64,000 nucleotides of DNA from Pseudomonas akapageensis (GTDB lineage: Bacteria; Pseudomonadota; Gammaproteobacteria; Pseudomonadales; Pseudomonadaceae). Made by a program: the position numbers and the translations under genes. The notes below the pieces were generated by a model. That model was not told where the DNA came from. It did not search any database and worked only from the letters and a program-made list of their open reading frames with translations. Where the stretch lies: assembly GCF_011355085.1 (NCBI RefSeq), contig NZ_VXCP01000028.1, positions 114,238 to 178,237 on the forward strand, written 5' to 3'. Shown here piece by piece: positions 26,976 through 34,590 of the stretch. How positions within the stretch are numbered: position 1 is the first letter of the stretch; each line of letters starts with the position of its first letter.

Positions 26976-27026
26976 GAATTGCCAGCAAGCCTGAATATCA
27001 AGCCTTGCTGGCAAAGGCTTTATGAG
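26976..27026. repeat. Palindromic repeat, copy 2, with AAAGGCTTTATGAG extension
   Basis: The same palindrome as at 14413, followed by AAAGGCTTTATGAG, an extension shared only with copy 3 (30205-30250). Copies 2 and 3 are in direct orientation on either side of the TIR module. Confidence 0.75.
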
Positions 27027-27038
27027 AAGCAAGGGGCA

Positions 27039-27070
27039 CCTGTGGGAGCTGGCTTGCCAGCGATGCGGGC
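27039..27070. repeat. Pseudomonas REP element
   Basis: ACCTGTGGGAGCTGGCTTGC-type sequence, the common REP core of fluorescens-group pseudomonads, lies next to copy 2 of the palindrome. Confidence 0.7.
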
Positions 27071-27128
27071 GACGCGGTCCGTCTGAAGCAACTCAGCCAG
27101 ACAGAGCGTTGAGTATGTGTACAGGGTC
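27068..27128 (-). pseudogene. Relic of a HigA-type antitoxin 3' end
   Basis: 61 bases align without gaps to 5247-5307, the 3' end of the intact antitoxin gene plus downstream flank (about 50 identities by eye). On the minus strand it reads DPVHILNALSG followed by TGA, against DPVHVLSALAG in the intact gene. Nothing upstream continues the gene. Confidence 0.65.
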
Positions 27129-27190
27129 ATAGGTGCACCTAGGGTGGCCGTAGCATGAAGTCAGGTATCCGAGTCGGATATGTGGCCCAC

Positions 27191-27421
27191 TCAAGTTCTC
27201 ACCCCAAACAGTCGGTCGGCTATCTGCCGGCCTTGCTCCAGCCCTTCCGTCGTCAACCAGATCGATTTGTTCTTGCTCACCGGATTACTGATCAGGCCTT
27301 GTTCATGCAACCGGTTCATGGTTTCGAAGTCGAACCCTTTCCAGGCATTGCCGTTGTCGAAACTGAAGGTTGCCAACAGGGCAAGCACGGCTTCTTCAAT
27401 CAGTTTGTTGTCGTATTCCAT
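27191..27421 (-). CDS. DUF6429-like small protein
   Basis: About 76 residues from ATG 27419-27421, with GGAG 10 bases upstream: MEYDNKLIEEAVLALLATFSF, then AWKGFDFETMNRLHEQGLI and KSIWLTTEGLEQGRQIADRLF. This looks like the DUF6429 family, a winged-helix-like small protein. Function is unknown. It lies 60 bases downstream of the TIR gene on the same strand, so it may share its transcript. Confidence 0.65.
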   Translation of the reverse strand: MEYDNKLIEEAVLALLATFSFDNGNAWKGFDFETMNRLHEQGLISNPVSKNKSIWLTTEGLEQGRQIADRLFGVRT

Positions 27422-27481
27422 GATCTTTGCTCCGCTCTTACTCAAATGTCGGAATCCAATATACGAACCAGTGCCTGTCCG

Positions 27482-29062
27482 TCATTCCTCTTCGTGCTCC
27501 ACTGGATTGACGACAGGCCGCAGTGCCTCTGCGAGGTATGCAATGTCTTCATCCAGTCGCACATCCGATATTTCCATGGCGCTGTGTTCCAGCAAGCTGG
27601 CCAGCTCGGCGGGCAGGTCCTGAGGGCGGGGCAGCTGGGTACCGCCGACCAGCACCGGTACGACATCGAGCTGCAGGGCTAGAGCCTGAGCAATTTCGTA
27701 ACGGACGATATCCTTCGGATCGTCGAGGCGGCGCTGGCCGTCGCGTGTGGCAATCAGCCAGCCGGGGCCGATCAGCACGACGACCGCGTGGCAGCGGGCA
27801 AGGGTGTCGGTGATGCGCTGCACAAAGCGCTCGCCGGGTTGGATGTCTTCCAAATCGATGAACACACGCTCGACACCGAAGTATTTGCCCAGGCGATCGG
27901 CGATCAGGCGGGCGTAGGCGGTGCTGTCCACTCGGCGGTAGCTGATGAATATGCCGGGGGCGTGTTCGTCTCGGCGCCGGTGCCGGCTCCAGGCGCGGTA
28001 CAGTGGCAATCCTGCGCCCAGTATCAGCACAAGGTCGCCGAAAGCGACGGCGGCGAAAAGCGTCGGATTGGCACGCACTCGCTCGAAGAACGGTGCATTG
28101 ATCGCAACGCCTTCGCGCGCTATCCATGCCGTGCCGCGCAACGTCATCATCAATGCGTCGGGTGAAACCTCGAGCTGTGTGGCGGTCAGTGCCGGCGCGC
28201 TCGGCCCGAGATCGCAGATGCCCTCTGCAAGCCGGCCGGCTCCACGCCAGTAGGGACCACGTGGGGGCGCAGAGCAGGCGAACTGGCGCAGGTGAGGGTT
28301 GGCGCCATTGCCTGAGCTGACGCCGGCCGCCCGCAGTGGGAGTGCGCCGTTGCTGTCACCGGTACCGAAGATGAAATGCCCCGCCGGGCTGGCCGACGCC
28401 CCGGCGACAGCGCGCAAAACCACTCGCACACGCAGACTCTGGCCTTCGGTAACCACAAGGTTGAGGGGGAGCGCCGCCGGCAGCAACCAGCGACGTCCGC
28501 CAACGGTCAATTGGCGCATCGGTGCTGTGGCGGCGAAGAGATCGTCGCCAGACGTCGCTATTGTCAACGAAAGTTCGGTGCCTTGTGCGCGCAGTTCGAA
28601 GTACGGGTTACCACGTGCTTCCTGCGGCAGCTGGAAGAGCTCGACGCGGGCTTCAGCGCTGCCCTCCTGCGGCTTTGGATTCACCGTGAGGAAGGTGCGG
28701 GCGTTGCCGACATCTTCACTCAGTAACTCGAGTGCTCCTTCATCACTGGGCGGATCGAACCCGGCGACGCGCAGAGTCGCCAGTGTGTCCGCCGACAGGG
28801 AGGCACCCTCGAAACGTACGTCCACTCTATCGCCTGGCCGACTTTCGTAACGGATCAGCGGCGTCGTACTGGAAGGGGCGATCAACTTCAGGCGCTCGCC
28901 TGGGGCAGCGGCAAACGGCGGCGCACGGCTCGCATCGAGGGGAAACGGCAGTCGCGCCAGCATGCCGTTGCCCACAAGGGTGGCGAGAATCAACGCGATC
29001 CACACCGCACGCACCAGATACATGCCGGAGCGGGGTAAAGTGGACGCCTCCTCTTGTCGCAT
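27482..29062 (-). CDS. Membrane-anchored TIR-domain protein with large periplasmic domain
   Basis: 526 residues, ATG with GGAGGGTGG upstream. Transmembrane helix 1 is at about 15-36. A predicted periplasmic region follows (about 37-330), rich in beta-type segments and with Cys263 and Cys283. Helix 2 is at about 333-356, then a basic stop (RAWSRHRRRDE) and a cytoplasmic TIR domain at about 370-515: GIFISYRRVDSTAYARLIAD, RVFIDLEDIQPGERF, VVVLIGPGWL and RRLDDPKDIVRYEIA, where Glu456 is at the usual NADase catalytic position. Two-helix topology suggests that an outside signal is passed to a TIR effector. Bacterial TIR domains are known NAD+-cleaving enzymes. A 21-base gap to the preceding secreted-protein gene indicates an operon. 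Confidence 0.85.
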   Translation of the reverse strand: MRQEEASTLPRSGMYLVRAVWIALILATLVGNGMLARLPFPLDASRAPPFAAAPGERLKLIAPSSTTPLIRYESRPGDRVDVRFEGASLSADTLATLRVAGFDPPSDEGALELLSEDVGNARTFLTVNPKPQEGSAEARVELFQLPQEARGNPYFELRAQGTELSLTIATSGDDLFAATAPMRQLTVGGRRWLLPAALPLNLVVTEGQSLRVRVVLRAVAGASASPAGHFIFGTGDSNGALPLRAAGVSSGNGANPHLRQFACSAPPRGPYWRGAGRLAEGICDLGPSAPALTATQLEVSPDALMMTLRGTAWIAREGVAINAPFFERVRANPTLFAAVAFGDLVLILGAGLPLYRAWSRHRRRDEHAPGIFISYRRVDSTAYARLIADRLGKYFGVERVFIDLEDIQPGERFVQRITDTLARCHAVVVLIGPGWLIATRDGQRRLDDPKDIVRYEIAQALALQLDVVPVLVGGTQLPRPQDLPAELASLLEHSAMEISDVRLDEDIAYLAEALRPVVNPVEHEEE

Positions 29063-29083
29063 CCAACCACCCTCCGTGCCGAT

Positions 29084-30031
29084 TCAGGGTTGCACTTCGA
29101 CCGCGCGCGGCGACCATGCGATCACCCAGTCGCCCGGATCTGTCGCCCAGGCGCGGACATAAAGTAGATGCGCTCCACTGGAGGCCTTGCCGGCCTGATT
29201 CAGACCGTTCCAGTATAGCGGCGGCTGGCGCCCAACCCAGGTGTTGCGCGCCACCGACTGCTGCACAGTCTCGCTACGCACAAGCACCAGACGCGCGCTG
29301 CCGTCGCGGCCATCGAGCCGGGCGATGTCGATGCTGGCTTTGTTGAAGTCCGATTTCGAATGAAAACTGTAGTAAGCGCGCTCGCCGGTGGCCAACTGCA
29401 GGCGCTCGGGCTCGAACACCACTTCGTCGATCGACACCGAGCCCACCGCCAGCGGACCCGCGCCGAGTCCGTATAGCCGCACCACCGGCAAGCTGCCATC
29501 GCCTTTTCCGCTGACACGTACGCTCACCGTACCGACGGTGAGCACCTTGCCAAAGCTCGCCGGCAATTCCACCTTGAGCAGCTGCCGCTGGCGCACTTTG
29601 CTTGTGGCTGGCGGCGCAGATAGCCGAAAACGCGTCACGGTGCGGTCGGTATTGAATTCGAGTTCGACGAATGCACCGGGAGCGACATCGTAGACGGCCA
29701 CCACCGGCCAGCCACCCTTGAGCACGGCCTCAAAGCTGAGGCTGGCAAAGGCGTAGACAAGGGGCAGCCGTGGCCCTTCGCGTGCCAGCGCCACTGCTTG
29801 GGGGTTGCTGCGGCTGATGTCGTCTCTCCCGGGACGATCGCCATGACCGTTGCCACCGCCTCCAGTGCCACCACCAGTACCGCCGCTTCCACCGTCGCCG
29901 CCGCCACCGCTGCCGGCACCGCAACTGCTGCTCGGCGGGAAAGAGGGGCCATTCGATGCCTCGACCAGTGCCACGTTCATTGCGAGCATGCAGATCAGCA
30001 GGGTCAGGAACCGGGGGGCTTGTCCGATCAT
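29084..30031 (-). CDS. Secreted Gly-rich protein of unknown function, partner of TIR protein
   Basis: 315 residues with a signal peptide (cleavage near ALVEA-SN), a glycine-rich linker at about 38-63 (GSGGGGDGGSGGTGGG), then a beta-rich region with KVELPASFGKVLTVGTVSVRVSGKGDG, SIDEVVFEPERLQLATGERAYY and a C-terminal WNGLNQAGKASSGAHLLYVRAW, reminiscent of FlgD/Ig-like folds. No enzymatic motif is recognised. It is encoded upstream of the TIR protein with a 21-base gap, so it is a candidate ligand or co-sensor for the TIR ectodomain (inference). Confidence 0.6.
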   Translation of the reverse strand: MIGQAPRFLTLLICMLAMNVALVEASNGPSFPPSSSCGAGSGGGGDGGSGGTGGGTGGGGNGHGDRPGRDDISRSNPQAVALAREGPRLPLVYAFASLSFEAVLKGGWPVVAVYDVAPGAFVELEFNTDRTVTRFRLSAPPATSKVRQRQLLKVELPASFGKVLTVGTVSVRVSGKGDGSLPVVRLYGLGAGPLAVGSVSIDEVVFEPERLQLATGERAYYSFHSKSDFNKASIDIARLDGRDGSARLVLVRSETVQQSVARNTWVGRQPPLYWNGLNQAGKASSGAHLLYVRAWATDPGDWVIAWSPRAVEVQP

Positions 30032-30204
30032 GCCATGTCACCAATGGGTCATCGCTGCGTGAGCACCGAGCGAGAAAATAACTTCAAAGTGAACTTGTGA
30101 TCGAGCGAAGCACACGACACCTGGATACTACCGGGCAGCGCAGTCACGAGTGTCAGCATAGCAGTGGGTAACAGACCCGATGGCGCCTGCGCATATGGGC
30201 GCAA

Positions 30205-30250
30205 GCCAGCAAGCCTGACTATCAGGCCTTGCTGGCAAAGGCTTTATGAG
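30205..30250. repeat. Palindromic repeat, copy 3, with AAAGGCTTTATGAG extension
   Basis: It begins GCCAGCAAGCCTGACTATCA and ends with the same AAAGGCTTTATGAG as copy 2, in the same orientation, about 3.2 kb away. Confidence 0.75.
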
Positions 30251-30263
30251 GAAAGACGCAAAA

Positions 30264-30590
30264 TCAACCTTCGGCTTTTTCCGAACGCGCGGCAGCCTCG
30301 GTTTCAATCCCATCCACCACGGCATCCACTAATGCCTTGGCCATTTCGATGGAGTGGAAGGTCGACCACAGCAACCCCGTGTTGGCGTCGGTATCGCTGA
30401 TACAGATCTGGTAGGTGGTTTCCCGCGCGCATCTGAGCGACAGGGAGGCATGTACCAGTGCATCTTCGGCGCTGATGCCGCCGCACACGGCAAACAAGGG
30501 GCCATGGCCGGCATCACAGGTGCCGAAGGCGGTGGCTACGGTTTTGTAGAGGTCTTCAGAGGAGGGTGGATCGGGAACGATTTTTTTCAT
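30264..30590 (-). CDS. DUF3077 family protein
   Basis: 108 residues from ATG 30588-30590, with AGGAGC upstream. MKKIVPDPPSSEDLYKTVAT, FAVCGGISAEDALVHASLSLRCA, SIEMAKALVDAVVDG and an acidic tail match the short DUF3077 proteins common in Pseudomonas. A helical bundle is likely; function is unknown. The locus stands alone. Confidence 0.75.
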   Translation of the reverse strand: MKKIVPDPPSSEDLYKTVATAFGTCDAGHGPLFAVCGGISAEDALVHASLSLRCARETTYQICISDTDANTGLLWSTFHSIEMAKALVDAVVDGIETEAAARSEKAEG

Positions 30591-31194
30591 GATGAAGCTC
30601 CTAGGTGTGTACATGGGAGCTACCACTTTTCGCTTGCACACGAATGGGTGGCAGCTGTGCGCAGGTGTGCAAGACCGATCACCTAGCAACTCGGCAGACC
30701 CGAAAGTCTCCCGCGCACAGCCGCCATAAATCACCTCGCGAAGGAGGTACTCCAGCGAAGGTTATGGCGTTGTTTGTAACTAGGTTGACCCGAGCTTGCA
30801 CACTCGATCGCTGATTTTGCAGCGACCGAACGAGACTAGATCGCGGACCAACCAGACGCAACCTTCAGGAGGGCGACACGGGTTGTAGGATAATTCCTTA
30901 AGTCGAATTCAAGAAGGAAATTCCTCTTGAAATCCGTGGAAGAGGGTGTCGCGCCATGACTGCGTGGCCTTCAAGGAAACATGGGACGGTGGCATAGGTG
31001 CGCAACTATCCGGCGGTGGATGGAACCCACCCGGTGAAGGGTTATTTCCGCATCCTTCAACTGAGCAAGATAACCCAACCAATAAGACCAGGTGCGACTA
31101 GCCCGAGGCTTGATTTGCGTCATGTTGACTATCAACAGACCTGCGACACTGAAGTGTCTATCGCATCCGCGCAGGCCTGCCTTTTGGAGAGACC
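30591..31194. other. Intergenic region upstream of nnrS
   Basis: About 600 bases without a supported gene. It contains GTAGGATAATTCCTTAAG at 30885-30902 (a near copy of the motif at 6021-6037) and FNR/DNR-like half sites near 31110. Short frames present do not show coding character. Confidence 0.4.
31110..31136. promoter_or_regulatory. Degenerate ANR/DNR-like box and adjacent GTTGA-CTA-TCAAC dyad
   Basis: TTGATTTGCGTCAT (31110-31123) matches five of five and three of five bases of the FNR-family TTGAT-N4-ATCAA halves. Overlapping downstream is the perfect short dyad GTTGA-CTA-TCAAC (31124-31136). Position 60-85 bases before nnrS, an NO-related gene usually under DNR/NnrR/NsrR control, makes it plausible. 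Confidence 0.4.
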
Positions 31195-32382
31195 ATGCAG
31201 ATTCTCGACAAACGCAAGGCGATGAGCACGTGGCCTTTGCTACGCCTGGGTTTTCGCCCCTTTTTCCTGCTGGGCAGCACGTTGGCTGCCGTGGCTATTG
31301 TGTTCTGGATTTTCGCCCTGCAGGGCCACATCTTCACGGGTCAGCCTTTGGGAGGTTGGCTGGCATGGCATCGGCATGAGCTGGTATTTGGTTTTGCCGG
31401 CGCCATCATTGCCGGTTTTCTGCTGACCGCGGTACAGACGTGGACGGGGCGCGCCGGCCTGTCCGGCACGCCGCTCGGCATGCTGGTGGCAATCTGGTTG
31501 GTGGCGCGTGTGGCATGGTGGACGGCTTCGCCACTGTTGCTGTTACTGGCCAACGTGCTGTTCTTTGCCGGTGTGGCAACGGTCATGGCGCATTCACTTT
31601 GGGCTGTGCGGCAGACACGCAATTATCCGATTGTGGCGGTGCTTGTGTTGTTGCTGGTCGCCGACCTGCTGACACTGCTGGGGGTGCTGCAGGCAAACGA
31701 TGGCTGGCAGCGGCAGGGCGCCTGGGCTGCAGTCTGGTTGGTCGCTGCCATGTTGGGATTGATTGGTGGGCGGGTGATTCCATTTTTCACCCAGCGAGGT
31801 CTCGGGCGAGCCGCCGCCGTCCAGCCCTGGGTCTGGTTGGACTGGGCTCTGTTGGTTGTCTGCGCCATGGTGGCGATCCTGTGTGCGTCAGGTGTGGCTC
31901 TGCAGGTGCATGCCTGGCTGGGGCTGGTGTTCACCGCCTTGGCCGTGGGCCACGGCATTCGCCTGCTGCGCTGGTTTGATCGCGGCTTGCTGCGCGTACC
32001 TCTATTGTGGTCACTGCACCTGGCGTATGCCTGGCTGGTGATAGTCTGCATCGGTATGGCGCTCTGGCATTTCGGCCTGATTGGCGCTAATAGCCAGGCG
32101 CTGCACGCCCTCACGGTCGGCGCTTTGGGCGGTTCGATCCTGGCCATGCTGGCGCGGGTCTCGCTAGGTCATACCGGGCGTGCGCTGGAGCTGCCACGCG
32201 GTTTTGCCTTTGCATTCATATTGCTCAACCTGGGTGGCTTGTTCCGTGTACTGGCTGTCGGTGCCTGGTATCAGCCGGCGCTGTGGCTGGCGGCTTTCTG
32301 TTGGGTCGGCGCGTTTGTCCAGTATCTCTACTGCTATGCGCCCATGCTCTGTCGCACTCGCGCTGATGGCCATCCGGGCTGA
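31195..32382 (+). CDS. nnrS: NnrS family haem-copper membrane protein
   Basis: 395 residues with about 12 hydrophobic segments. Family features are WPLLRLGFRPFFLLGS at the N-terminus, GWLAWHRHELVFGFAGAIIAGFLLTAVQTWTG, GGRVIPFFTQRG, and HALTVGALGGSILAMLARVSLGHTGR near the C-terminus, with the conserved histidines thought to bind haem. NnrS proteins relieve nitric-oxide stress. The start ATG has TTGGAGAG upstream. The next gene begins 11 bases later. Confidence 0.9.
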   Translation: MQILDKRKAMSTWPLLRLGFRPFFLLGSTLAAVAIVFWIFALQGHIFTGQPLGGWLAWHRHELVFGFAGAIIAGFLLTAVQTWTGRAGLSGTPLGMLVAIWLVARVAWWTASPLLLLLANVLFFAGVATVMAHSLWAVRQTRNYPIVAVLVLLLVADLLTLLGVLQANDGWQRQGAWAAVWLVAAMLGLIGGRVIPFFTQRGLGRAAAVQPWVWLDWALLVVCAMVAILCASGVALQVHAWLGLVFTALAVGHGIRLLRWFDRGLLRVPLLWSLHLAYAWLVIVCIGMALWHFGLIGANSQALHALTVGALGGSILAMLARVSLGHTGRALELPRGFAFAFILLNLGGLFRVLAVGAWYQPALWLAAFCWVGAFVQYLYCYAPMLCRTRADGHPG

Positions 32383-32392
32383 TGGAGAAGGT

Positions 32393-32833
32393 ATGAGTTA
32401 TCTGTTGTTGAAGTTCATCCACTTGATGGCGGCAGCCTTCTTCATTGGCGGTGTGTTCTTCGAGGTGATGATCCTCAGTCCCGCAGCCCGACAGTTGGAT
32501 CAGGCGCCCCGTGAGCAACTGGCGAAGGCCTTGGGCGTGCGGGCGCGCCGTGTCATGCATTGGGTCATACTGACGCTGTACGGCGCGGGCCTGGGGTTGG
32601 CCTGGCAGTATCGTGCGGTGCTGCACGATCCGTTGGCCAGCAGCTTTGGCACCTTGTTGGCGCTGAAAATCGGCCTGGCCCTGAGTATCCTCGGTCACTT
32701 CATCTACGCGGTTTACCTGATGCGTACGGGGCGCATGACAGCGCTGCGATCCCGGTGGATCCACCGCAGCGTACTGGTACATATGCTCGGTATCCTGTTT
32801 CTGGCCAAGGCGATGGTCTTGCTGTCCTGGTGA
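32393..32833 (+). CDS. CopD-like four-helix membrane protein
   Basis: 146 residues from ATG 32393, with GGAGAAGG upstream: MSYLLLKFIHLMAAAFFIGGVFFEVMI, RRVMHWVILTLYGAGLGLAW, LLALKIGLALSILGHFIYAV and a final helix. The conserved His in the first helix and the overall shape are as in CopD/DUF2269-like proteins. A longer upstream frame overlaps nnrS and is not real. Co-transcription with nnrS suggests a role in NO or haem/copper stress (inference). Confidence 0.7.
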   Translation: MSYLLLKFIHLMAAAFFIGGVFFEVMILSPAARQLDQAPREQLAKALGVRARRVMHWVILTLYGAGLGLAWQYRAVLHDPLASSFGTLLALKIGLALSILGHFIYAVYLMRTGRMTALRSRWIHRSVLVHMLGILFLAKAMVLLSW

Positions 32834-33135
32834 TGCGTGGCAACATGTTCTTCGACTATCGCGCTCTCAAACGACAAGACTGTCATGAAATGATAAGAAA
32901 CTGTCGTCCAATGAAAAGCTGACAACCCTCCCTCGGTTCATAAACTCCTCCTCACGGCCTGCGCGCAAAGCCCAGCTATTCAGCGGCTCGCCATGTCCGG
33001 CGTATGACCTTCAGTCCTGAAGAGAACAGCAAGGTGTGCGAAGAACATTCGGTGAATGCCGAAGGCTCCGACGCTGAAGACGTCGAACCAACCCAGTGTC
33101 GTCCGCGCTCACGGGACAAAGAAAGAGAAGGGATC
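32834..33135. other. Intergenic region after the nnrS unit
   Basis: No supported gene. A frame from ATG 33004 leads into the small membrane protein below, but its first 44 residues are polar and lack coding-like conservation; the internal ATG with a better Shine-Dalgarno is preferred. No clear terminator is seen. Confidence 0.35.
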
Positions 33136-33261
33136 ATGGATCTTCGTATTACGGCGGCCGATTGGATGTGCATAGTAATGGCAGTTGCCAGCGGGCTGGC
33201 GTTGCTGTCCCTGGTCATCTGGTGGGATGCGTTCCAGGTACTCTTGCACCGCCTGACCTAG
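33136..33261 (+). CDS. 41-residue small membrane protein
   Basis: ATG 33136 with AGAAGGG 4 bases upstream. It reads MDLRITAADWMCIVMAVASG, one transmembrane helix (about 11-31), then WWDAFQVLLHRLT. A longer start at 33004 is possible. Function is unknown; it is a stand-alone small hydrophobic protein. Confidence 0.45.
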   Translation: MDLRITAADWMCIVMAVASGLALLSLVIWWDAFQVLLHRLT

Positions 33262-33423
33262 CTCACCCTGCGACCTTCCTTTCCCACGAGCAGCCAGAAA
33301 CTGGGTTAGAGTGTTCATCAATGGCTGTTCATAAGGACCCTCCACTCGATACGCGTAGTCGCGCCAAGCGGTTCCAGCGAACGAACCGGGCAAAAAAACC
33401 GTATATCAATCGATATTTGAAGA

Positions 33424-34041
33424 ATGAATCGTTCGCTGTTTGTTTCTCTGGATGGGCCCAAGGGGACCGGCAAAACCACACTTTTGGAGGCCGTTACCAA
33501 AGCACTCCGGGCCGACAACAAAAAGGTGATCCGACTTAGCGAGGCGAAAAGCGATCCCTGTAGGGGTGAAACAATGGCCCTCGTTAACAAACTCGTCAGA
33601 AATCCCTCCCGTGATTTGGAGTTGGGAGTTTGTGAGCGCCTGGCTGATAGCCGTACCTGGATTTCCCAGCACGTGCTGGCTAAACAGCCACCCGGCAGCA
33701 TCATCCTGATCGATCGCTGGTACCCGTCTGATGCCGCGTTTCGCCGGATAGTCCCGTTTGCAGAAATTCTACAGTTGAACATTGATCGAAACGTGCGAGT
33801 ACCAGACCTGCATGTCGGGGTTGTCACCGACCCTGATATTTCATGGGCGAGGGCTGCGGCACGATCGCGTGGGCTGAGCAGTACTGTGATGCACAAGCTG
33901 GAAGAACATGTCGCTTGTACCCAGGCGTTCGAGCGAGCGATTGCAGATCACGGCTGGGTTTTATGCCGTAATGAAGGAACAATCGAAGACGCAACGATGC
34001 AGGTGATTTCCGAGATCTATAGAGTCCTTCAATGCCCGTAG
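33424..34041 (+). CDS. dTMP kinase-like P-loop protein
   Basis: 205 residues. Walker A GPKGTGKTT at 11-19, then IILIDRWYPSDAAFRR (DRW motif like the DR(Y/W) of thymidylate kinases) and a lid-like RAAARSRG. The rest diverges from Tmk: the substrate-binding region is shortened and the C-terminus differs. No partner gene lies alongside, and the flanks are gene-poor, typical of acquired DNA. It may phosphorylate a nucleotide or another small molecule; cellular dTMP kinase is presumably elsewhere. Confidence 0.7.
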   Translation: MNRSLFVSLDGPKGTGKTTLLEAVTKALRADNKKVIRLSEAKSDPCRGETMALVNKLVRNPSRDLELGVCERLADSRTWISQHVLAKQPPGSIILIDRWYPSDAAFRRIVPFAEILQLNIDRNVRVPDLHVGVVTDPDISWARAAARSRGLSSTVMHKLEEHVACTQAFERAIADHGWVLCRNEGTIEDATMQVISEIYRVLQCP

Positions 34042-34590
34042 GCGAAGTTCGCTGCGCCGGCTTTGATGCGGTTTAGATGGCCGTAGATAAAGATCGTTAG
34101 CAGGATCCAAGGGGTGATTTGTCGCTACAGTGATAGCCTGCTGATGCTTTGATCTGGGTGCCTGTCATCGAACTCTGAGCCGAAGCAGCCCGAGGTGGGT
34201 CTTACATGATCAGACGGTTCGAGCGTCGATTGCTGGATATTTATGCCAGGAGGAAAGCAGACTGGTAGGGAAACGACAGGACGTCAAGCTGCTCACTTCG
34301 CTTGAGGCATTTGCCGGCGATTGAGCAGCTTGGCCAAGGTGACATAGCTACAGCGCCATGGTTATGTTCTATGAACGAATTTTACAACGTTGCCAGCGGA
34401 GCTGACACCTTCAAGGACGCGAAGTGCTTAAGCTGATCGAAAATGCCATATCGAGTTTGAGTTCAAGCGGTTGATGAAGTGGGGGGACCGCGTGCATTCT
34501 CAATGCAGTATTTAACTTATGGGCGATGTTGATTGTTCACGGCAAGTAAAAAACAAGCTCTCGCAGTTACTTATGATCTATGCAGTAACA
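34042..34590. other. Gene-poor region of about 550 bases
   Basis: No frame of convincing length or codon character on either strand and no RNA fold that I can support. Several short broken frames suggest decayed DNA. It marks the end of the accessory stretch before the FUSC gene. Confidence 0.45.

Noticed and set aside
28126..30100. Plus-strand frames opposite the TIR and Gly-rich genes, some repetitive (PPPPVPPP-like)
   Set aside because: Reverse reading of Gly codons; the minus-strand genes have signal peptide, helices, TIR motifs and good Shine-Dalgarno sites.
26976..30250. CRISPR-like array from the repeated palindromes
   Set aside because: Only three copies in the window, spaced by kilobases, no regular spacers and no cas genes.
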